Positions 1 to 5,134 of a stretch of 5,134 nucleotides of DNA are shown in pieces. A model generated the notes under the pieces. The model ran no database searches. It worked only from the letters and a program-made list of their open reading frames with translations, and was not told the origin of the DNA. Source of the DNA: Shewanella sp. (lineage in GTDB: Bacteria > Pseudomonadota > Gammaproteobacteria > Enterobacterales > Shewanellaceae). The position numbers were made by a program, and so were the translations under genes. Numbering within the stretch: position 1 is the first letter of the stretch; each line of letters starts with the position of its first letter. Location: NCBI GenBank assembly GCA_004195335.1, contig SDWK01000750.1, forward strand, positions 1 through 5,134, written 5' to 3'.

Positions 1-53
1 CTAATTTAGAATAAAAGATAGCCTACTTTTTTATCTATACTTATTCAACATTC

Positions 54-338
54 ATGATGAATAATAGTGCCCCACACTCATGTAAACAAAGCACATTGCC
101 CACCGTTTTATCCCTAGACGAAGTGAGTCGCATACTTCAACAAATGTCGGGGATTCATAAGTTAATGGTACAAATGCTTTATGGTAGCGGGCTAAGAGTA
201 ACGGAGTGCTTAAGGTTGAGAGTACAAGACATCAATCTGGAACAACTATCAGTTACTGTGCACGATGGTAAAGGTAACAAGGATAGACAAACATTACTGA
301 GTAGAGCCTGCGCGATGCAGTTAACAGGGCGCATTGAC
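54..338 (+). pseudogene. intI: Integron integrase / tyrosine recombinase fragment (truncated at both ends)
   Basis: Residues about 15-94 of this frame read like the beginning of an IntI-type tyrosine recombinase catalytic domain: LPTVLSLDEV, then the Arg-I box YGSGLRVTE with the catalytic Arg at residue 48, then LRLRVQDI, then GKGNKDR with the beta-strand Lys. IntI1 has the same block order (LPVVLTPDEV, YGTGMRISE, GKGSKDR). An intact integron integrase is roughly 320 residues. Here the N-terminal core-binding domain is absent, as are the IntI-specific insert, the HxxR box and the nucleophile Tyr, so the product cannot recombine DNA. Bases 1-53 are AT-rich, with an in-frame stop at 12-14 and no convincing Shine-Dalgarno sequence, so ATG 54 is only a nominal start. 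The frame stays open to a stop at 717-719, but beyond about 340 it has no recombinase character and from 411 it is antisense to another frame. XerC/D-like phage integrase is the alternative family. Assignment to the tyrosine recombinases is firm; to IntI likely. Confidence 0.75.
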
Positions 339-394
339 TCAGATATACACCCATGTACTGAGTCAGCACTCTGCGGGGACAGCGAGTCCACTCG
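335..394. repeat. Cluster of inverted repeats at the integrase breakpoint
   Basis: A hairpin spans 335-365. TGACTCAG (335-342) pairs perfectly with CTGAGTCA (358-365), and inside it TACA (346-349) pairs with TGTA (354-357). That leaves a three-base bulge (343-345) and a four-base loop. CGCA (330-333) could extend the stem with TGCG (372-375) across a second bulge. Next comes CGAGT-CC-ACTCG (383-394), overlapped by GGAC (377-380) with GTCC (386-389). Neither strand has a T-run after these stems, so they are not classical intrinsic terminators. They lie just where integrase homology ends and in the 3' space between the convergent integrase remnant and the 411-794 gene. Confidence 0.6.
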
Positions 395-410
395 ATCTGA
401 TGATAAAATG

Positions 411-794
411 CTAGCCCACTTTAGGTTGCAGAACCCTGGGTTTCCACTCCCACCACTGCATCTCTTGCTGCTCATTATCGTCTCTACCGCTGCCGGTAGA
501 TTTTTTAGTTTGATAGATGTCCCAAGTCACCAGATAGTCGGGATCGCTTACCGTGACTCCCTCGACGCTGGTATAAAAGTCTCCTTTAGGTGCTGTAAAC
601 CAACAGGAGAGATCATTGGGTATCAAAAAATCGGCAGAAGTGCCCGACGTCAGTCGTATACAGATGCCCTGCTCCGATTGCTGAGATACCACGGTGCCGG
701 CGAGCAAAGATTGCTTTGATATCTCACCTTCGGCGCTGAAGTAAGTCAGTCCAAGCAGACAGGTTTTGTTAATTATCGAACTTAATGTCAGCAT
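411..794 (-). CDS. Small protein of unknown function, possibly exported
   Basis: This is a 127-residue frame that I do not recognise. The N-terminus (MLTLSSIINKTCLLGLTYFSA) has one Lys followed by a short hydrophobic run and small residues near 21, which could be a weak signal peptide or simply a hydrophobic start. Residues about 30-95 alternate hydrophobic and polar in a beta-rich way (for example GICIRLTSG, DYLVTWDIYQ). The tail is charged and Trp-rich (EMQWWEWKPR). I chose ATG 794 over the upstream TTG at 851 for two reasons: a promoter-like pair (823-828 and 846-851) lies between them and would put transcription start near 816, and AGAGAG lies a few bases before the ATG as a weak Shine-Dalgarno. 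It runs in the same direction as the oxidoreductase genes but 227 bases beyond them, with its own likely promoter, so it is probably not part of their operon. The main doubt is whether it is coding at all, since the opposite strand is also open here. Confidence 0.5.
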   Translation of the reverse strand: MLTLSSIINKTCLLGLTYFSAEGEISKQSLLAGTVVSQQSEQGICIRLTSGTSADFLIPNDLSCWFTAPKGDFYTSVEGVTVSDPDYLVTWDIYQTKKSTGSGRDDNEQQEMQWWEWKPRVLQPKVG

Positions 795-822
795 ACTCGC
801 TCTCTTATTCTCTATTCTGTTT

Positions 823-851
823 TCTATAAGTGTTCCCAGCTTAGTTCTCAA
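823..851 (-). promoter_or_regulatory. Candidate sigma-70 promoter for the 127-residue gene
   Basis: On the minus strand TTGAGA (846-851; five of six bases of TTGACA) is followed by a 17-base spacer and then TATAGA (823-828; first four bases of TATAAT). The predicted transcript would begin near 816, leaving a leader of about 20 bases before ATG 794. Position, spacing and orientation fit the downstream frame. The -10 match is only moderate, and the -35 overlaps one of the TTCTC repeats described separately. Confidence 0.45.
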
Positions 852-914
852 CCCAGCGCTCTATTAAGAGAGCTCTAAGCTGTTCTCTAAACCGTTCAGC
901 CTATTCTCCAAGCC
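841..914. repeat. Three degenerate TTCTC-nAArCC repeats upstream of the 127-residue gene
   Basis: Three related words occur on the plus strand: TTAGTTCTCAACCC (841-854), CTGTTCTCTAAACC (880-893) and CTATTCTCCAAGCC (901-914). The first lacks one base relative to the other two. Copies start 39 and 21 bases apart. The first covers the candidate -35 box at 846-851 and the others lie upstream of it in the minus-strand sense. They may be binding sites for a regulator of that promoter, or just a low-complexity run: other pyrimidine-rich words such as attctct and attctgt lie around 806-820. Confidence 0.3.
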
Positions 915-955
915 GCGCTTGTTATTCGTTCGGCCACTCTTTTGAAAGAACGGCC
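909..955. repeat. Two adjacent hairpins in the 852-1021 intergenic stretch
   Basis: CAAGC-CGC-GCTTG (909-921) is a perfect five-base-pair stem with a three-base loop. Bases 932-955 form a second stem. On the minus-strand RNA, GGCC pairs with GGCC, followed by two G-U wobbles and five Watson-Crick pairs around a short loop. On the plus strand the two wobbles become mismatches, so the structure is better suited to minus-strand RNA. The second stem starts 67 bases past the stop of the membrane-anchor gene and could protect or end that transcript. No U-tract follows, so it is not a standard intrinsic terminator. Nothing else coding is seen between 852 and 1021. Confidence 0.45.
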
Positions 956-1021
956 AGCATGATAGATGCGCTTTCACTTTCATTCTCACTGTTTACATGA
1001 ATACCAAATCGTCACTCAAGG

Positions 1022-3112
1022 TTAATGAGCAAGAGGCGCAACTCCGGTAGCGGGATTGTCGGCTAAGCCAATGTCTCTGGCGTGCTGCTCAAAGCTTTTG
1101 TTTTTCCAGAAAAAGGCTCCAGGCATGGTTGTTGGGATCACTAAGTTATAAAACAGCGCCCTGCCAATCACTGCCGTGACCAGGTTTATCAAGCTTAAAC
1201 TGGCCCACGCAGCAAGATAGAGCGGCTGATCCGCTATAGATTGATTAGCCAGTGATTCACTCATTTCAGAGAAGCCCCCTAATATCAGCAAGCTACTCGC
1301 GGCGACAATATTAAAGGCCAGTAACGCGTTACGAAACAGATAGGTTTTACCGAAGGTGGTGCACTGAATGTAATGTGCCGCCCCGCCTTCATTTTCACTA
1401 CGGTTAAGTGTGCGGCTATGACCCCAGAGGCCAATGGCTTCGATAACGATCCCAGCCAAAAATACCGCGCCAAGTGACTGCATCGCGCCTTGCAGAGGAA
1501 GCGACTCGATATCGAGTGAGAGCAACATAACAACGCTGCTCACCATGGCTCCCAGAGACAGGCTGTTACCCACAAAGCTGGTCACCGTTTGCCAATGGTT
1601 CCAAAATGGTCGCGCCTTGATCTGGTAACACTGATTCATGTAATACAAGCCCGCCGCTCCCGACACGGTAGCAAATACCCCGCTGATAACGGCGCCCCTC
1701 TCAAGCGGCATGTTCGCCGTCATCGAGGCGAGATCGATCCCTAAGCTGATCAGCAATGTATTAACCCAGGTATTGAACGGCGCGAGAAGCAATGCCGTCA
1801 GTCCGAGAAATGCCGAAAACAGCGCTAAGCCTAACCCTTCACGACTCATGGGCGAGTAGCGCAAGTTATTGAAGCCTCGATAGAACCGAAACGGCTTGCC
1901 CAGATGAGTCACACTCATAAACAGACCCATTGATGTCAGCGAAATCGACAATAGCACCAAAGGCAGAAACAGATCCGACGCCATAAACTGCTCAAAGGAT
2001 TGCCCTCCCAGCAGTGCACCTACAAACGGAATGATAAAGGTGCCCAGCGCCGCCTGAGCAAGCAAAGTAAACAAGACCAGCGGGTTTTCACGGCTGTTAA
2101 GTTTAGGCAGGTTCCAATACATTTGCTTACCGACTTTTTGGTCTACCACTGGCTTATATTGACCATCGCTCCCTTTGCGATATTTAACCGGCATATCATC
2201 GGTGCGTGTCATCTCCTCAGGCAGCGATTTGGTTTGCTGAAAACGGATATTGGGCTGAGTGATCTCTGGCGATGGAAAGCCCGGAATACTGGTTTTGCAC
2301 TGCTCACGATTTTCGGGGGTATTTTCTATCACACCGAAATCCAGCGCATTGCCCACACAGGCCGACACGCAGGCGGGTTTTAGCCCAACCTCGAGACGGT
2401 CGACACACATGTTGCACTTAGACACGCGCCCCTGAACTGGGTCAAGCTGCGGGGCATTGTAAGGACACACCCAGGTACAGTAACCGCACCCGAAGCAGGT
2501 TTCTGGGTCTTGCAAGACGGCGCCATACTCGGCGTGTTTAGTGTAGGCCCGCGTCGGACAGCCTTTCAGACAGACCGGGTCGTCACAATGGTTACAGGCC
2601 ATCGAGATGTTCATCCGCTTGTAATCGGGATAAGAGCCTCCTTCGACGTAACCCACGGAGCGAAATGCCAAGTGAGCGGGATTATCATTTTTCTCCGAGC
2701 AAGCCGACTCACAGGCATGGCAACCGATACAGTTATCGGCAGTGAAGAAGAAACCATGTTGTTTGTTACGATCCGGGTTACTTCCTACCTCCGGATTACC
2801 GTTGATGAACAGTGAGCGCCCCACCGGGTTATCGGTCAACTCGACAAGGTCGATACGCTTGCCATACCGATTTTCACTCTGACTCTCACTGTCGCTATCA
2901 CGCTCAGGTAGATAGGCATAGGCCTGCTCTTGTGTGCGCACTTCCCAATGATTGGAGCGCCCCACCTGCTCCTGACCGACTGCGGGTCTATCCACCAATG
3001 GCTTGATTTTATCTGAGCGATGGCCTGAAAATGCATTTGGCGTAAATAGGTCCACATCATTCTTAAGACCGGATGCGTGAGCTTTTACCTCTTCGGTTGT
3101 CGGTGATGTCAT
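1022..3112 (-). CDS. Fused four-cluster ferredoxin and DmsC/YnfH-type membrane anchor (electron-transfer subunit of a molybdoenzyme)
   Basis: A 696-residue subunit expected to take electrons from membrane quinol and pass them to the molybdenum subunit encoded just upstream. Residues 1-120 are a polar extension without signal peptide or Tat motif, including an acidic Ser-rich patch near 72-80. Residues 121-262 are a DmsB/NrfC-like domain with four complete cysteine sets: C128/131/134/138, C173/176/181/185, C206/209/212/216 and C233/236/248/252. These are ligands for four [4Fe-4S] clusters. After a linker (about 263-342) come eight hydrophobic segments, roughly 344-366, 381-400, 424-445, 473-492, 511-532, 543-564, 594-612 and 630-653, as in DmsC. 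The motif HLGKPFR at 403-409 matches the DmsC HLGxP motif, whose His65 in E. coli has been tied to quinol-site chemistry. In the classical dmsABC order these are two separate genes; here the frame is continuous. Start ATG 3112 has a strong Shine-Dalgarno. Family is firm; the exact substrate partner is inferred. Confidence 0.93.
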   Translation of the reverse strand: MTSPTTEEVKAHASGLKNDVDLFTPNAFSGHRSDKIKPLVDRPAVGQEQVGRSNHWEVRTQEQAYAYLPERDSDSESQSENRYGKRIDLVELTDNPVGRSLFINGNPEVGSNPDRNKQHGFFFTADNCIGCHACESACSEKNDNPAHLAFRSVGYVEGGSYPDYKRMNISMACNHCDDPVCLKGCPTRAYTKHAEYGAVLQDPETCFGCGYCTWVCPYNAPQLDPVQGRVSKCNMCVDRLEVGLKPACVSACVGNALDFGVIENTPENREQCKTSIPGFPSPEITQPNIRFQQTKSLPEEMTRTDDMPVKYRKGSDGQYKPVVDQKVGKQMYWNLPKLNSRENPLVLFTLLAQAALGTFIIPFVGALLGGQSFEQFMASDLFLPLVLLSISLTSMGLFMSVTHLGKPFRFYRGFNNLRYSPMSREGLGLALFSAFLGLTALLLAPFNTWVNTLLISLGIDLASMTANMPLERGAVISGVFATVSGAAGLYYMNQCYQIKARPFWNHWQTVTSFVGNSLSLGAMVSSVVMLLSLDIESLPLQGAMQSLGAVFLAGIVIEAIGLWGHSRTLNRSENEGGAAHYIQCTTFGKTYLFRNALLAFNIVAASSLLILGGFSEMSESLANQSIADQPLYLAAWASLSLINLVTAVIGRALFYNLVIPTTMPGAFFWKNKSFEQHARDIGLADNPATGVAPLAH

Positions 3113-3117
3113 TTTAA

Positions 3118-3128
3118 TTCCTTTCCTT
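3118..3128 (-). promoter_or_regulatory. Strong ribosome-binding site of the fused Fe-S/anchor gene
   Basis: On the minus strand the purine run AAGGAAAGGAA contains AGGA ending six bases before ATG 3112. This is near-ideal spacing and fixes that start codon. The site lies inside one copy of the duplicated segment at 3120-3142. Confidence 0.8.
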
Positions 3129-3180
3129 AAGCCCTTAGTTTTCGTTATTGACCGGATCTTTTACTCAAGCTCTTAGCTTT
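3120..3180. repeat. Degenerate 23-base direct repeat in the gap between the two oxidoreductase genes
   Basis: Bases 3120-3142 and 3158-3180 align without gaps at 18 of 23 positions, offset by 38. On the minus strand both read approximately AAARCTAAGRGCTTRAG. The copy nearer the second gene supplies its ribosome-binding site. The other contains a perfect short palindrome AAGCT-AAG-AGCTT (3167-3179). A weaker third GCTT/AAGG word lies around 3182-3193. The 98-base gap (3113-3210) holds no convincing promoter or intrinsic terminator, so the two genes are probably one transcript and these repeats would sit in its internal leader. Confidence 0.4.
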
Positions 3181-3210
3181 ACCCCTTAAAAGCTTCAGTA
3201 TTTCATCACC

Positions 3211-5115
3211 TCAAAACGCGCGACGTTCGGCATTGATGCGTGCGGCCTCAGCCTGATCGATGGGCTCGATGCGGGTAGTGCACTGCTTATATGCCGGTTG
3301 CCTTGAATGAGGGTCGAGCAGCCCCAGAGTTAAGCGATTCACACAGTCATGAAAATGAAACGGGATAAACACCATGTTGCGTGGCACTCGTTGGGTTAGC
3401 TGCACCAGTACTACTGCATCTCCGCGACGGCTGGTGAGACGAACATAGGTTTGGTGCTCGACGCCCAATGCCTTTGCCGCATCGGGGTTCATCTCCATAT
3501 AGGCGGTTGGGCTGAACTTATTGCAGTTGCCGATTTTTCCGGTGCGGGTGCGGGTATGAAAATGCTCAACCACACGACCACTATTGAGCCAGAATGGGTA
3601 TTCCTGACAGGGCTGTTCATTGTTGTTGTAAAAAAGGATAGGTAACAGATTGGCTTTGCCGCTGGGAGTGGGGAAAATGCCATCACTATAGAGTCTCGCG
3701 GTCCCTTTCAGGCCGACCTCATACTCTCGATAGGGCCATTGGATCCCTTTTGCGGCTTCCAATTTTGCGTAGCTCATGCCTGAGATATCTAAGTTTCGTG
3801 GACGACCATTCGCCAGCTTGCCCTTGGAGAGGTATTTCATCTCCTCGAACGCCCCTTGTGGCGTCTCGGGAAAATGGACCATCTGACCATTATCGAACCG
3901 CTTGGCCATCTGATTAAAGATCCAAAAATCCGGCTTAGAGTTTTTATAGGGGGGCAAGACATTGCAGATAAGGTTAACCCGGCGTTCGGTATTGGTGTGT
4001 ACCCCCTCCTTTTCGGCCCATACCGATGCGGGAAAATACACGTGAGAATATTGGTTAGTTTCCACATCTTGATAGACATCCTGGATCACCAGAAAATCCA
4101 GTTTCTCCAGTGCTTTTCTAATGCGCGCCGTGTTGGGCATAGAGGTCATGGGGTTGGTCGCCACGATCCACAAGCCTTTTATCTCGCCGGTTTCGATAGC
4201 GGGAAAGATGTCGGTTTGTGAGAGGCCCCTCTTCTTGGGAAAGAACTCAGGATCGACGCCCCAAAATGCGGCGATCTCGTTCCTGTCATCTTCATTTTCG
4301 AGGTAACGATATCCAGGTAGCCCTGAGCAAGATGACCATTCTCGGGTTCCCATGGCATTACACTGGCCCGTTATCGATAGGCTGGTGCCCCCCGGCTTAC
4401 CAATATTACCTGTCACCATATTCAGGTTATTGATATTGGCAACACCATCTGAGCCATGGGTCGACTGGTTAATCCCCATGGTCCAGATGCTCATGGCCGC
4501 CGGCGCCTTAGCGTAAATGCGGGCGACATTGCGTATGGTATCTTCATCGATGCCACACACATGCTGGGCCTGCTTAGGGTTGTAGTCCTGAACTAAGGCT
4601 TTAACCTCCTCGAAGCCTTGAGTATGGGCATCGATATACGCCTGGTCTTGCAGACCTTCGGTGATGATCACATGCATCATGGCATTGATCAGCACACAAT
4701 CCGTGCCCGGTGTGATGGGCAGGTGAATATCGGCAAATTGCGCCAGCATAGTCACACGTGGGTCGACCACGATTAAGGGGAAATGACGTTTTTCCTGCGC
4801 CTCTTTAAGACGCCAATAGATGATGGGATGTTGCTCGGGAAGGTTTGATCCAAAAGCCATCAGACAGTGGGTATGCTCAAAATCATCATAGCAACCCGGC
4901 GGGCCATCGGCGCCGAATGAGCGTTTATAACCACTGACCGCCGATGCCATACATAAGGTGGTGTTACCGTCATAGCTATTGGTGCCGATCACCCCACGGG
5001 CTAACTTGCCTAAGGTATAGAACTCTTCAGTCAACAACTGACCGGACGAGACAATAGCGAAGGCATCACGGCCATATTTTTGCTGAATATGTTTTATCTG
5101 TTCGGCCGTAGTATC
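3211..5115 (-). CDS. NasA/NarB-like molybdopterin oxidoreductase catalytic subunit (N-terminus missing), probable nitrate reductase
   Basis: Visible here are the last 634 residues of a Mo-bisPGD enzyme of the DMSO-reductase superfamily. Counting from the first genuine residue (Asp, codon 5113-5115), LCMASAV places the likely molybdenum-ligand Cys at 55. FGADGPPGCYDDFE follows at 67-80, as in NapA and NarB (GCYDD). GQCNAMGTREW lies at 250-260, a NasA/NarB-type block, then ATNPMTSMPN at about 319-328 and TERRVN at 376-381. The molybdopterin-dinucleotide-binding C-terminal domain covers about 506-615, with HFHTRTRTGK at 518-527. NarB is about 730 residues, so roughly 95-100 residues are missing, including the expected N-terminal CxxCxxxC [4Fe-4S] motif. 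Whether a Tat signal existed cannot be seen. The C-terminus ends shortly after the cofactor domain, without the [2Fe-2S] extension of Klebsiella-type NasA. Nitrate is the likely substrate from motif similarity; another oxyanion or N/S-oxide is possible. The gene is upstream of its presumed partner, the order used by dmsABC. Its stop is TGA at 3213-3211. Confidence 0.88.
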   Translation of the reverse strand, partial: DTTAEQIKHIQQKYGRDAFAIVSSGQLLTEEFYTLGKLARGVIGTNSYDGNTTLCMASAVSGYKRSFGADGPPGCYDDFEHTHCLMAFGSNLPEQHPIIYWRLKEAQEKRHFPLIVVDPRVTMLAQFADIHLPITPGTDCVLINAMMHVIITEGLQDQAYIDAHTQGFEEVKALVQDYNPKQAQHVCGIDEDTIRNVARIYAKAPAAMSIWTMGINQSTHGSDGVANINNLNMVTGNIGKPGGTSLSITGQCNAMGTREWSSCSGLPGYRYLENEDDRNEIAAFWGVDPEFFPKKRGLSQTDIFPAIETGEIKGLWIVATNPMTSMPNTARIRKALEKLDFLVIQDVYQDVETNQYSHVYFPASVWAEKEGVHTNTERRVNLICNVLPPYKNSKPDFWIFNQMAKRFDNGQMVHFPETPQGAFEEMKYLSKGKLANGRPRNLDISGMSYAKLEAAKGIQWPYREYEVGLKGTARLYSDGIFPTPSGKANLLPILFYNNNEQPCQEYPFWLNSGRVVEHFHTRTRTGKIGNCNKFSPTAYMEMNPDAAKALGVEHQTYVRLTSRRGDAVVLVQLTQRVPRNMVFIPFHFHDCVNRLTLGLLDPHSRQPAYKQCTTRIEPIDQAEAARINAERRAF

Positions 5116-5134
5116 CTGTCTCTTATACACATCT
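5116..5134. other. Tn5/Nextera transposase adapter (sequencing artefact)
   Basis: The final 19 bases are CTGTCTCTTATACACATCT, identical to the Tn5 mosaic-end/Nextera adapter read-through sequence. Because it sits exactly at the contig end, it is untrimmed library adapter and not a transposon end in the genome. On the minus strand it gives a spurious GTG start (5130-5128) and the peptide MYKRQ fused in frame to the real enzyme. Biological sequence ends at 5115. Confidence 0.97.

Noticed and set aside
1..53. Promoter for the integrase remnant
   Set aside because: TATACT at 36-41 resembles a -10 box, but nothing like TTGACA lies 16-18 bases upstream, and the downstream gene is broken.
311..413. 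Integron attC recombination site downstream of the 411-794 gene
   Set aside because: The bulged palindrome 3' of the small gene is attC-like in position, but I find no proper RYYYAAC and GTTRRRY pair bounding it. GTTAAC at 320-325 breaks the consensus and has no partner.
411..851. Longer 146-residue version of the small gene starting at TTG 851
   Set aside because: No Shine-Dalgarno precedes that TTG, and the codon overlaps the candidate -35 box of the promoter serving ATG 794.
932..955. Rho-independent terminator for the membrane-anchor gene
   Set aside because: The stem is good on the minus-strand RNA, but it is followed by GAACGAATAAC and not a U-tract, so I list it only as a hairpin.
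1434..4433. Open frames on the plus strand, and secondary minus frames, inside the two large genes
   Set aside because: They overlap strongly recognisable domains in the main minus-strand frames, have no family features of their own and are best explained as antisense or out-of-frame shadows.
3211..5130. A complete 639-residue catalytic subunit starting with GTG at 5130
   Set aside because: The start codon and first five residues come from adapter sequence; the gene is truncated at the contig end.
5116..5134. Genuine Tn5/IS50 transposon end inserted in the gene
   Set aside because: Only the 19-base mosaic end is present, precisely at the sequence terminus, with no transposon DNA beyond. Library adapter is the simpler explanation.

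Overview
The window looks like a chromosomal segment of a gammaproteobacterium, most likely Shewanella or a close marine relative. That guess rests on the resemblance of the integrase remnant to Shewanella-type integron integrases, on moderate GC and on the style of the molybdoenzyme genes; it was not tested by any search. The right end is not natural DNA. The last 19 bases (5116-5134) are an exact Tn5/Nextera transposase-adapter sequence, so the contig stops at 5115.

Right part (1022-5115, minus strand): two co-oriented genes for one oxidoreductase. The upstream gene (5115 to 3211, N-terminus cut off by the contig end) encodes a molybdopterin (Mo-bisPGD) catalytic subunit closest in its motifs to NasA/NarB/NapA-type nitrate reductases. 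After a 98-base gap the second gene (3112 to 1022) encodes a 696-residue fusion. It has an N-terminal extension, then a DmsB/NrfC-like domain with sixteen cluster cysteines in four sets, then a DmsC-like eight-helix membrane anchor. The likely electron path is quinol, to the anchor domain, to four [4Fe-4S] clusters, to the catalytic subunit, to an oxyanion substrate, probably nitrate. Loop charges suggest the Fe-S domain faces the cytoplasm.

Middle (795-1021): a non-coding stretch with hairpins, three degenerate TTCTC-type repeats and a good candidate minus-strand promoter. That promoter fires into a 127-codon minus-strand gene (794 to 411) of unknown function.

Left part (1-410): a broken integron-integrase/tyrosine-recombinase gene on the plus strand. 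It keeps only the first part of the catalytic domain (Arg box and the following Gly-Lys-Gly strand). The homology fades out where a cluster of palindromes begins (335-394). The plus frame stays open by chance to 719, antisense to the 127-codon gene, so an automatic call of a 221-residue protein there would be chimeric.

No tRNA, rRNA, CRISPR array or complete mobile element is visible.
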